This document shows positions 9,343 through 18,400 of a stretch of DNA of 34,088 nucleotides, one piece after another; positions within the stretch are counted from its first letter, which is position 1; each line of letters starts with the position of its first letter. Both the position numbers and the translations under genes were made by a program. The notes below the pieces were generated by a model. It did no database searches. It worked only from the letters and a program-made list of their open reading frames with translations, and had not been told where the DNA came from. Source of the stretch: Acidobacteriota bacterium (GTDB lineage: Bacteria; Acidobacteriota; Thermoanaerobaculia; Multivoradales; Multivoraceae); assembly GCA_003388555.1 (NCBI GenBank), contig QQVD01000070.1:1-34088 (forward strand), written 5' to 3'.

Positions 9343-9672
9343 GGCTCGGCTCCTGGCGGGTTCGCTGGTGTCGGCGCGCGGCCGAATCCCCTTTGGCCCG
9401 AGGCAGCCCCGGGCAGAGGTCCAGCCTTCGAGGCCATCGGGTCTAAATGTCCATAGGCCTGCTCGGTGATGATACGTAGCTGCCGCCGGCCGCGCCCAGG
9501 CAACGCGGCGGGTGAGCTCGCGTCGGAGGCTGCGGTAGGAGAGGGGACGAGGCCGACAGCCGCGCGAGGTCGCGCCGGCGCGCGTGCGATGATCCACGGA
9601 GCGGATCCCGGCCGGCACCGAACCGGGGGGCCGGAGAGACCCGCAGAGGTCGACGCGACCGGGAGATCCTCG
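9343..9672. other. Divergent intergenic region
   Basis: 330 bases between two divergent exported-protein genes. The only AT-richer stretch is around 9447-9480; on the minus strand it contains TATCAT (9469-9474). I see no gene or repeat. Confidence 0.4.
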
Positions 9673-11514
9673 ATGAGCCACGCAGCATCCCGAAGCCAGC
9701 ACGACCCGCCGCGCCGCAGTGCGGGCCGGCACGTCCCGCACGGTGAGCTCGGAGGCCTGCTCTCTGCCCTCGCCATGCTCTCGCTGCTCGCGGCGATCGC
9801 GCCGCTGAGCGCCCAGTCGCAGGAGCCGCTGGAGGACGCGGTGCTCGATCGTGTCGACGTCGAGCTGGTGCTGGTCGACATGGTGGTCACCGGCCGCGGC
9901 GGCGAGCTGGTCACCGACCTGCGGCCCGAGGAGCTGCGCATCACCGACGACGGTCGGCCGGTGACCCGCTTCACCCTCTCCCCCCCTGGCCGGATGGAGC
10001 GCGCGGCGCGGGACCGCGAGTGGGCGGAGTCCGAGGCTGCCGTCGAGCTGCCCCAGGTGCAGGGCAACACGCTGGTCGTCTTCCTCGACGAGCTGCATCT
10101 GCGGCCGCCGAACCGCAAGCGGGTGCTCAAGCAGCTGCGCGAGGTGATCCGTCGCGGCATGGGCAGCAGCGACTCGGTGATGATCGTCAGCTTCGACGGC
10201 GAGGTGCGAGTGTTGCAGTCGCCGAGCCGCGACTTCGACGCCGTGCTCGACGTCATCGAGTCCGAGATGGACTCGGTGCGCTCGCCCATGTTGGCCCAGC
10301 TGGCGCGTCCCGAGGAGGCGATGCGGCTGATCGAGCAGTACTACAGCCAGGCGGCCACCGGCGGTCACGAGTCGAACCTCGGCGGCACGGCGCAGGACGA
10401 CCCCTGCGTGCAGATGGGGGCGCTGGCCCGCACCCACGCCGAGCAGGCGCACTCGGTGGTGCTGCGCTCGATCTTCGGCCTGCGCCTGCTGGTCGACTCG
10501 CTGGCGCCGATCGACGGTCGCAAGAGCCTGCTGCACGTCAGCGACGGCATCCCGACGACTCCGGGCAGCGAGGCGTACTCACTGGCGATCGAGCTGTGCT
10601 CGGACACCGGCGACTACGAGACCACGTCGATCCTCGCCAACCAGTCGTCGTGGGACGCCGAGGCGGCCTGGTCCGAGCTCGCCGAGTATCAGACCACCGA
10701 CGAGTGGCGCCAGCTCTCGGCCTTCGCCAACGCCTCGCAGGTCAGCTTCTTCGTGCTCCAGGCCTCGGGGCTCAGCGGCGCCCGCAACGCCGGCGTCGAC
10801 AACGTGCGGGTCACCGCCAACACCGAGGCGCTGCAGATCACCAACCAGCGCGGCGCGCTGCACTACATGGCCGACGAGACCGGCGGCGAGGCGACCTTCG
10901 ACACCAACGACTTCCGCCCCGCGATCGCGGCCGCGGCGAGCGACGCCGAGCGCGCCTACCAGATCGCCTTCGCGCCCGACCGGCCCGCCGACGGTCGCGA
11001 GCACGCCATCGCGGTCGAGGTGCTACGGCCGGGCGTCCGGGTGCGCCACCGCAAGAGCTACTTCGCCAAGCTGCCCGGGCAGGACCTCAACGACCTGGTG
11101 ATCTCGACCTTGGTGCTGCGCCGGGAGCAGAACCCGCTGCGGGTCGACCTCGGCCACGGTGAGGTGAGCGACGGTGAGCGCGGCGAGCGGCTGGTGACCC
11201 TCGAGGTGCGCGTGCCGCTGACCGAGCTCGCCCTGCTGCCGGTGGAGGACGAGATGCAGGGCTCGTTCACCGTCGCGGTGGGCGGCAGACTCTCCAGCGG
11301 CCGCTTCCTGCCGATCGGCCAGAAGACCCTCAGCGTGCGAGCCGCCGACGTCGAGGCGGAGAGCCAGAGCTTCCTCTACGAGGTCGAGATGGCGCTGCGC
11401 GGCTCCGAGGTGCAGCTCGCGGTGGCGGTGCGCGACGAGGTCGGCGGCGACGTGGCGCACCTGCTGCACACCATCGCGCTCGCCGAACCCGCGGCGGCGA
11501 CGTCGTCCGACTGA
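9673..11514 (+). CDS. VWFA-like secreted protein (acidobacterial type)
   Basis: 613-residue exported protein. A twenty-residue hydrophobic stretch (about 35-50, LLSALAMLSLLAAIAPL) ends in AQSQ, a plausible signal cleavage. The opening module VDVELVLVDMVVTGRGGELV then DLRPEELRITDDG is the hallmark of the acidobacterial VWFA-related family. The VWFA-like core begins near residue 135 with TLVVFLDELHLRPPN. There the metal-site motif DxSxS is replaced by DELHL, so metal-dependent adhesion is doubtful. The middle matches the family pattern (KSLLHVSDGIPTTPGS; LHYMADETGGEATFDTNDF; YQIAFAPD), followed by a beta-rich C-terminus. Role unknown; surface or periplasmic binding is likely. GGGAGA precedes ATG 9673. 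A G-rich repeat starts two bases after the stop. Confidence 0.85.
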   Translation: MSHAASRSQHDPPRRSAGRHVPHGELGGLLSALAMLSLLAAIAPLSAQSQEPLEDAVLDRVDVELVLVDMVVTGRGGELVTDLRPEELRITDDGRPVTRFTLSPPGRMERAARDREWAESEAAVELPQVQGNTLVVFLDELHLRPPNRKRVLKQLREVIRRGMGSSDSVMIVSFDGEVRVLQSPSRDFDAVLDVIESEMDSVRSPMLAQLARPEEAMRLIEQYYSQAATGGHESNLGGTAQDDPCVQMGALARTHAEQAHSVVLRSIFGLRLLVDSLAPIDGRKSLLHVSDGIPTTPGSEAYSLAIELCSDTGDYETTSILANQSSWDAEAAWSELAEYQTTDEWRQLSAFANASQVSFFVLQASGLSGARNAGVDNVRVTANTEALQITNQRGALHYMADETGGEATFDTNDFRPAIAAAASDAERAYQIAFAPDRPADGREHAIAVEVLRPGVRVRHRKSYFAKLPGQDLNDLVISTLVLRREQNPLRVDLGHGEVSDGERGERLVTLEVRVPLTELALLPVEDEMQGSFTVAVGGRLSSGRFLPIGQKTLSVRAADVEAESQSFLYEVEMALRGSEVQLAVAVRDEVGGDVAHLLHTIALAEPAAATSSD

Positions 11515-11515
11515 G

Positions 11516-11831
11516 GGAGCAGAAGGGGTCAGGGGTCAGGGGTCAGGGGAGAGGGAGCAGAAGGGGTCAGGGGTCAGGGGTCAGGGGAAAGGGAGCAGAA
11601 GGGGTCAGGGGTCAGGGGAGAGGGAGCAGAAGGGGTCAGGGGTCAGGGGTCAGGGGAACGGGAGCAGAAGGGGTCAGGGGTCAGGGGTCAGGGAGAGAGG
11701 AGAGCGTCTCACTCGAGGCAGGTAGCTCGAGCCCGATGCACCGCACGAACTGGCGCAGCAGCCTCCCGTCTCTCTGCTCTCTGCTCTTTCCCTAATCCCC
11801 AACCCCCAACCCCCAACCCCTAACCCCTTCC
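11516..11831 (+). repeat. Composite G-rich/core/C-rich intergenic element, copy B
   Basis: Fills the convergent gap after the VWFA-like gene. The G-rich arm (about 11516-11700) is five units of GGGAGCAGAA followed by GGGGTCA repeated 3, 3, 2, 3 and 3 times. A core of about 80 bases includes CTCGAGGCAG and TCTCTCTGCTCT. The C-rich arm (about 11783-11831) is made of CCCCAACC-type tracts. Both arms could form G-quadruplexes on opposite strands. Its right end runs into the last codons of the minus-strand gene and provides the TAG stop at 11820-11822. Confidence 0.8.
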
Positions 11832-12884
11832 CCTCCGCTCCACACCTTCGCCGAGCACGAAGTCGGCGCCGAAGAGCTTGCCGGGGGTCTGGAAGCCGGT
11901 GGCGAGCGATCCGTCCCCGGCGCGGTGCGCGGCGAGCACGCGCTCGGCGGCGTCGACCGCCAGGCGCGTCGTCCAGGCGTAGCCCTCGGGACCGGTGAGC
12001 AGAGCCTCCCGCGCCTCGCCGTCCTGCCGCTCGACGCGGGCCCACACGGTGCTGCGACCGGCGCTGCGCTGCTGCTCGCTGGGGCCGCCGGGATCGACGC
12101 GGCTCTTGAGGAAGGCCTGCACCGGACGCGACCCCAGCAGCCAGCCGAACCAGCTCGCCAGGCGCAGGCCGAAGCGCTGCCGCCCGCTCATCGCGGCATA
12201 CACGGTGATGTCGCCGATGCCGGTGGAGCGGTAGGCGGTGGCGAGATCGCCCCAGGGGATCGCGACGCAGTCGCGCTCGCCGTCGCCGAAATCGACGCGG
12301 CGGGTGTGCTCGAGCAGGGCGGCGTCGACCAGGGCGCCGCCGCGCCGCACCCGTCCCGGTCGTCCCAGGTTCTCGATCATGGTGCGGGTGGTGCCGCGCG
12401 ACAATCGTCCTAGCGCCTGGATGGCGATCTCGAGCCGGTCGGCGTCGGGTAGCTGCTCGGCGAGGAAGACCGCGAGGCAGTCTGTCGGCACGACGTCGAA
12501 GCCCACCGCCGGCAGCAGGACGACGCCGGCCTCGCGCGCCGCGGCGTCGCGCCGCGCCAGCGACTCGAGCACGTCGATCTCGCCGGTGATGTCGAGGTAG
12601 TGGGTGCGCGCCGCCAGGCAGCCCTCGACCATCGGCCGGAAGGTGGTGCTGAAGGGGCCGGCGCAGTGCAGCACCACGGCGACGTCCTCGAGCCGGCGCT
12701 CGACGATCGGGCCGGTGTCGAGCTGGAACGGTCGCGATTCGCAGCCGAGCTCGTGGGCCAGCGCGTCGAGCGGCTCGGGGCGCCTGCCGGCCAGGATCGG
12801 CTCGAGGCCGCGCGCCACCGCCTCGCGGGCGATCAGCTCACCGCTGTAGCCGTAGGCGCCGTAGATCATCAGGCGTTCGCTCAT
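11820..12884 (-). CDS. Saccharopine dehydrogenase-like NAD(P)-binding oxidoreductase
   Basis: 354-residue soluble protein of the saccharopine-dehydrogenase/trans-acting enoyl reductase superfamily. The N-terminal Rossmann fold is clear: MIYGAYGYSGELIAREA has the GxxGxxG nucleotide loop, followed by ILAGRR at the end of strand 2 (Arg suggests NADP). Then come VVLHCAGPFS, THYLDITGEIDVLE and VVLLPAVGFDVVPTDCLA, all conserved in the family. The physiological substrate is unknown; related proteins act in lipid or amino acid metabolism. ATG 12884 has GGGAAGAG just upstream; ATG 12911 is an alternative that adds nine unconserved residues. The last residues (RRGRG) and the stop are encoded by the edge of the G-rich repeat element, so the original C-terminus may have been changed. 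Confidence 0.85.
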   Translation of the reverse strand: MSERLMIYGAYGYSGELIAREAVARGLEPILAGRRPEPLDALAHELGCESRPFQLDTGPIVERRLEDVAVVLHCAGPFSTTFRPMVEGCLAARTHYLDITGEIDVLESLARRDAAAREAGVVLLPAVGFDVVPTDCLAVFLAEQLPDADRLEIAIQALGRLSRGTTRTMIENLGRPGRVRRGGALVDAALLEHTRRVDFGDGERDCVAIPWGDLATAYRSTGIGDITVYAAMSGRQRFGLRLASWFGWLLGSRPVQAFLKSRVDPGGPSEQQRSAGRSTVWARVERQDGEAREALLTGPEGYAWTTRLAVDAAERVLAAHRAGDGSLATGFQTPGKLFGADFVLGEGVERRGRG

Positions 12885-13169
12885 CGCTCTTCCCTCATTG
12901 GCTGAACCCATTCGTCGTTCGACGCCACTCTCCGTCGTCTCCGGCCCCCGCCGCGCCCCGCCCGCCGCCCGTGCGAGCCGGTGTGCATCCTCGGCCTGCT
13001 CCTCGTCGAAGCCGCATGCTCAGGCAGCGGTATCGTCGGCCGTGCGCCTCGTCGAGCTGTCTCCGGCGTCGACCGCCGCGACTCTTCCCTGCGGCTGGCG
13101 AAGCTGCCCGACACCCGATCACGGCGACGGACTGCGCCGCATGCCGAAACTTCGCACGGAACCCTAACG

Positions 13170-13904
13170 ATGAACACCCCGACCCGCGACACTGGAAGCC
13201 GAGCGAACGGAGAAGAGATCTCCCTGCTCGAGGGCATGGCGACGATGCGCTCGATCCGCCGCTACAGCGACGAGCCGATCCCGGAGGAGGACCTCAACAC
13301 GATCCTCTGGCACGCGACCCGCGCTCCGTCTGGCACCAACCGGCAGCCGTTCCGCTTCCTCGTGCTGCGCGACGGCCCGCGCGCTCGCGCCGCGCGACGA
13401 CTGCTCGGTGAGGCGTTCCGCGCCGGCTGGGCGACGAAGTGCGCCGAGGAGGGCTGGGAGATCGATCGGGAGGCCACCGGGGGCAGTGCCCGCGACCGCA
13501 TGCTGCGGGCGATGCAGATCTTCGTCGACGAGTTCGAGAAGGCCCCCGTCGTCGTGCTGGCGCTCTTCGTGCGTTACCGCCCGTTGCAGCACATGGAAGG
13601 CGCCTCGATCTTCCCGGCCTGCCAGAACCTGCTGCTGGCGGCGCGCGCACTGGGCTACGGCGGCTGCTTCTCCGGCTGGCATCTCGAGGTCGAAGAGCGG
13701 CTGCGAGAGATCCTCGCCATCCCGGAGGGAGTCGAGATCTCGCTCACCATCACGCTCGGCCGGCCGCAGGGCGGTCACGGTCCGCTGCGGCGTAGGCCGA
13801 TCGGCGACCTGGTCTTCGAGGACGGATGGGAGGAGCCGGCACCTTGGGCGCGCGACCCGGAGGGGACTCGCTTCACCAGTGGCGGACCGCCGCGCCAGGC
13901 CTGA
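13170..13904 (+). CDS. Nitroreductase family protein (FMN-dependent)
   Basis: 244 residues, the normal size for a nitroreductase-like flavoprotein. The N-terminal FMN-binding signature MRSIRRYSDEPIPEEDLNTI is followed by ATRAPSGTNRQPFRFLVLRD; the second FMN/dimer region is seen in GASIFPACQNLLLAARALGYGG. These enzymes reduce nitroaromatics, quinones or other acceptors with NAD(P)H; a coenzyme F420-type role is not indicated. The middle insert (FVDEFEKAPVVVLALF) is standard. ATG 13170 is chosen from the family start; the ribosome site is weak. TATCGT at 13031-13036 may be the -10 box. It is divergent from the saccharopine-dehydrogenase-like gene, and the two could share the 285-base regulatory gap. 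Confidence 0.88.
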   Translation: MNTPTRDTGSRANGEEISLLEGMATMRSIRRYSDEPIPEEDLNTILWHATRAPSGTNRQPFRFLVLRDGPRARAARRLLGEAFRAGWATKCAEEGWEIDREATGGSARDRMLRAMQIFVDEFEKAPVVVLALFVRYRPLQHMEGASIFPACQNLLLAARALGYGGCFSGWHLEVEERLREILAIPEGVEISLTITLGRPQGGHGPLRRRPIGDLVFEDGWEEPAPWARDPEGTRFTSGGPPRQA

Positions 13905-14038
13905 GGCGGCGGCAGGGAACAAGACGGCAGGCCGTGCCGTAGGGTCGGCAACGAGCTCCCCGACGACGTGGCGCTGCGCTCGGCGCCGGGCCCTGGCTGG
14001 ATTCGATCGTCGGGAGAGCGCACTCGGGAGGGACCGGA

Positions 14039-15424
14039 ATGGAGGCGAAGCACCGCAGGATCCTCATCGGCTGCCTCGCCGGCTGCCTGATCCCCGTGGT
14101 CCTGCTGATCGGCTCGTGCGTCGGATTCCAGGCCTGGCTGCGCACTCCCGGCGAGCTGCTCGAGCCGCAACGGCTGCTCGACGAGCAGGCGGTGGGCTAC
14201 GTCGAGTGGCGCATGGAGCTCGAGAACCCGGGGACCCAGCGCTTCTTCGACGCCGCGGTCGACCTGATGGGCGTGCAGAGCCAACAGATGCCGTCGACTC
14301 CGCTGCTCGACCTGTTCAATCGCTGGAACCAGCGCCGCCAGGAGCGCGAGCTGCGACGCCTCTTCCCGGCCACCGGCGCCTGGATGGTCTACCCCCACGG
14401 CTTCACCTCGAAGGGAGCGCTCGAGGACAGCGATCCGGCACGCCTCGGCCACCTCTACTCGTTCAGCTCCGCCCGCATGGCGAACCAGCTGCGTCTGATG
14501 GACTGGATCGGCGGCGTGGTCTTCCGGCGTGCTCTCGGCGATGCGACGCGCGTCTACCGAGGCGAGCGGCTCTACGTGCTCGGCGATCGCGAGGATCGGG
14601 TCGAGGCGGGCAGCGGCGATCCGGTGAGCACCGACCGACAGCGTGAGGTGGAGCTCGCCGAGGCGGCGAGCGCGGCGGAGCAGATCGAAGGGGTCGAGGG
14701 CGAGGTCGTCACCATCGAAGGCCCGCCGCTCGAGCTGCACGTCTTCGTGCGCGGCGAGGGTGTCTTCGTCGCCAACGAGTCGGCGGTCTCGCTGCGCGCC
14801 ATCGACCACCTCGAGGAGCGTCGCGCGCCGGTGGATCGACAGCCGACCCAGCTCGAGCGGCTCTTCGCCTCGGTGCCCGAGGAGTTCCAGGTCCGTGGTG
14901 CGGTGCTCAACCGCGACGGCGAGCTCAGCGAGCTGCTGGCTGTGCTGCTCGCCGGGCTCGAGATGGAGCCGCAGCGCAGCGAGGAGTTGTCGCAGGCGCT
15001 CGAGCGTTCCCGCTCGGCGGCGCTCGGCGCCGGCATCCTGCCCGACGGCGGCGCCGAGATCGAGATCGTCCTCGACGGGCCGAACGAGCTGGTCGGTCAG
15101 CTGGAGGCCTTTGGGGAGGAGGCGCGGGAGCGACTCGCGGAGCGCGACTTCGACCTGCGCAGCGACGCCTACGCCGAAGCGCGCGGCGTGGTCTGGAAGC
15201 TGCGCTTCGAGGACGTCGTCGGCTCGGTGGAGCGCAGCGTCACCCGGGCGATGGAGTCGGCGCGCTCAGAGTTCGAGCGCGCCAGGTCGTCGGGGCGGAG
15301 CGATCGCGCCGGCTCCGAGTCGACCCGGGTCGAGGTCGGCGAAGAGTCCTCGCACGAGGAGAGCGTCGAGACCGAGACGGTGAGCGGGGAAGAGAGCGAG
15401 AGCAGCGGTCCGCCGCCGAACTGA
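14039..15424 (+). CDS. Membrane-anchored hypothetical protein
   Basis: 461 residues, no family recognised. One membrane helix at about 8-30 (ILIGCLAGCLIPVVLLIGSC) follows a short basic start, so the rest is probably outside the cytoplasm. The ectodomain alternates helices and strands and includes YVEWRMELENPGTQRFFDAAVD, RRLFPATGAWMVYPHGF and FVRGEGVFVANESAVSLRAIDHL. It ends in a Ser/Glu-rich, disordered-looking tail (about 415-461). GGGAGGGACC precedes ATG 14039. The GEGVFVANESAVSLRAI part resembles proteins that score viability or quality values in other Acidobacteria, but I cannot name a function. It is convergent with the giant module protein, only 46 bases away. Confidence 0.75.
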   Translation: MEAKHRRILIGCLAGCLIPVVLLIGSCVGFQAWLRTPGELLEPQRLLDEQAVGYVEWRMELENPGTQRFFDAAVDLMGVQSQQMPSTPLLDLFNRWNQRRQERELRRLFPATGAWMVYPHGFTSKGALEDSDPARLGHLYSFSSARMANQLRLMDWIGGVVFRRALGDATRVYRGERLYVLGDREDRVEAGSGDPVSTDRQREVELAEAASAAEQIEGVEGEVVTIEGPPLELHVFVRGEGVFVANESAVSLRAIDHLEERRAPVDRQPTQLERLFASVPEEFQVRGAVLNRDGELSELLAVLLAGLEMEPQRSEELSQALERSRSAALGAGILPDGGAEIEIVLDGPNELVGQLEAFGEEARERLAERDFDLRSDAYAEARGVVWKLRFEDVVGSVERSVTRAMESARSEFERARSSGRSDRAGSESTRVEVGEESSHEESVETETVSGEESESSGPPPN

Positions 15425-15470
15425 GTCACCCCGTCTCCAGCCAGCTCCGGCCAGCTCGGCGTCCTGCCGC

Positions 15471-18400
15471 TCAGGGCAGCACGATCTCGGTCGTCGCGCC
15501 CGCCACCAGACGCACCGGATGCTCCTCCTCGCTGCCGTCGGCGGCGCGGATGCGCAGCACCAGGTCGCCGTCGGGGAGCCCGGGGATCACGAAGGCACCG
15601 TCCTCGGCGCGGCTGGGGGATCCCGGCGCGATGCTCTCGTCGAGCACCGCGGCCCCGAGCACGGCCGTGGTGGACGCCAGGCCCGGTTCGGAGACGATGG
15701 CCGCCGTGCCCTGGGCTCGCGATCCGGTGACGATGCGCAGCACTGCGAACGGCTCGAGGGTGAGGGTGGGGATGGCGCCCTCGGGCGTCGGCACGACGGC
15801 TTCGAAGCGGGCGAAGCCGCGCTCGGTGGTCACCACCGCTCTCCAGGCTCCTACGCCGAGATGTTGGAAGACGACGCTGCCGTCCTCGGATGGGTTGACG
15901 CGGGAGACGCCCTGCACCCACCGGCGCCCGTCGGAGGCGCGCAGCTGCACGTGGCTGCCGTGGGGTGGCGGCGGAGTCAGACGCAGGCGCAGAGCGGTGG
16001 CGCGTTCGAGCACGATGCGGTTCGCAACGGCAGGGTCGAGCACCCCCTGGTCGGCGACGTAGCCCTCGGCCTGTGCCTGGTAGCTGAAGCGGGAGTCGTC
16101 GCGGTTCGTAGCGTCGGGCAAGGTCAGAGCGAAGCTCCCGTCGGCTCCGGTCAGGGCCCGGCCTGCGAACTGGTCGGAGAGCCCGCTCGATGTCCCGCTG
16201 CCCCGGTAGACCACCACCGAGGCTTCCGCGACCGGCGCGCCGGTGCCGGCTTCGACCACCTGCCCGGTCAGCTCGATCCCGCGGAGATCGATCTCGATCT
16301 CACGGTCGCCGTCGAGCGCGACCTGCTGCTGACTCACCGCACCGCTCGGCAGGGAGACGTAGACCTGGTAGTCGCCGGGCGGTAGATCGGCGAGGCGAGC
16401 CTCGCCGTTGGCGTCGGTGCGCACGTTGCCGGCGCCCTGGCTCCGCATCCCGGCTGCCTCGTCGATCGCGTAGACGAAGGCGCCGGCGGCCGGCTCGCCA
16501 CGCTCGCGGACCCGGACCGCGAGCGTGAAGCCGTCCCCGAAGCGCAGCTCGACCGGCTGGTCGAGACCGCCCTCCGTCAGGGTGACGCTCTGCTGGCGGG
16601 TGCGGCCGCTGACCTGTTCCTCGCCCTTGACCAGCCAGGTCCCCGGCCAGAGCTGGCCGAGCTCGAAGCGGCCTTCGTAGTCGGGCGACGCTCCGCGCCC
16701 GAAGTAGGGGTAGGTGCCGCTCATCGGGTGGGCGGTGATCCGGAGCCGCGCCAGCGCGTCGACATCGAGGCCCACCACGACCCCCTCGATCGCGAGGCCG
16801 GGGCGCATCTGCAGCGTGACGCCGGCCGACGGCCGGTGCTCGCTCACTGCGATGCGCACCGGCTCGCTGGGCGCCCAGTCGTGGTGATGCGCCGAGAGGA
16901 CGTGATCGCCTTCGGCGAGGCCTCCGAGGCGGAACGATCCGTCCGCCTGCGTGGTGGCGCCGTCGCCCAGCCTGCCGCCGCCGAAGTTGCCTGGCTCGGG
17001 CGGCCGGGCGCTCACCCGGGCTTCCGCCACCGGATCGCCGTCGGGGGTCACGACCACGCCCGTCACCGTGAGACCGGGTCGCATCTCGATCCGCAGCGCC
17101 AGGTCCTCGTCGCCGGCCGGTACGGTCCGCGTCTCGGTGCGGTGGCCCGGGTGCAGCGCGACGACGTGGATGTCGCGATCGGTCGGCGCGACGAGCTCGA
17201 AGCGACCGAAGTGGGGGATCGCGGCGAGCGAGTGCTGGCCCGAGCGCTGCGCCTCGGCCAGCTGCACCGGATCGTCCATCACCAGCTGGGCATCGATCTG
17301 GGCCTCCTCGAGCGGCAGCCCGGCGGGGTCGACCACCGTCACCAGGATTCGGCGGCCGCGCTCGAGCACCACGGTGACGGTTGGCGGCTCGTCTCCTGGC
17401 GCCAGAGCCGCCAGGTCGAGCTCCTCGGAGTGGGCTAGCCGCCCGGTCGCGTGCACCTGGAGCCGGTATCGCCCGGGAGAGAGCCCCTCGAGCAGCGCCT
17501 CTCCGTTCTCGGTCACCGCGGAGGCGGCGACCGGGACGCCGTCGTAGCGGGTCGGTTGAAGCCTCACCGACGTCGGGTCGGCGGGCTCGGAGCCCCCCGA
17601 TTCGAGACGCTCCTCGACCAGCACCCGCAGATCGGCACCTGGCTGCAGCTCGATCTCGACGTCGCGGGCTCCCGGCTCGATGTCGCGCACCACCTGGGGG
17701 CCGTGGCGCGACGCGCGCACCGCGAGGTGCACCGGGGTCTTCGGAGGGATGCCGGCGATCTCGAAGCGACCGTCGGCGTCGCTGCGGGCGTCGGGCTCTC
17801 GACGAGAGCGCAGCAGGGCGTTGTCGGGCTCGCTGACCCGCGAGAGCTCGGCTCCTTCCAGCGGCGCGCCGTCGGCGCCGAGCACCCTTCCAACCACCGA
17901 CAGCGCGCGGCTGAGGGTGACCTCACCGAGCTCGAGCTCGGCCGGCGCGCCATGCTCTCCGGCCACCGCGTGCTCTTCACTCACCTGCACGCCGGGAACC
18001 GACGCCTCGGCGTAGCGATCGTGCAGCACGATCAGGTCGAAGTGTCCTGCCTGTGCGTGGGGGATGCGGAAGCGGCCGGCCGCATCGGTCTCACCGGTCA
18101 GCCGGATCGAGTGCCGCGCGCCTGTCGAGCGGGCCAGACGCATCGCGTAGCCGGGATCCGGCTGCGCGTCCCGTTGGCGCTCGTACAGCAGGACCCGAGC
18201 GCCGGCCACCGGCCGCAGCTGTTCGTCGACGACGCCGCCGGTCAGCACGATCCCTCGTTGCAGGACGACTTCGAACGGCGAGGCGGCCGCGAGCTTCGCG
18301 AGCGCCTGGTGGGTCTCGTCGTGGGGAACGAAGGCGGGGTGCTCGACCAGCAGTCGGCCGCCTTCCGCTGTCACGCCGTGCAGCACGAAGCCGCCGTCGG

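Noticed and set aside
11516-11700. CRISPR or telomere-like array
   Set aside because: Seven-base G-rich units, no spacers, intergenic and short; no sign of a replicon end.
11516-11831. Small protein gene within the core of repeat copy B
   Set aside because: Short frames exist (for example on the minus strand) but without a start signal or agreement with copy A strong enough to claim coding.
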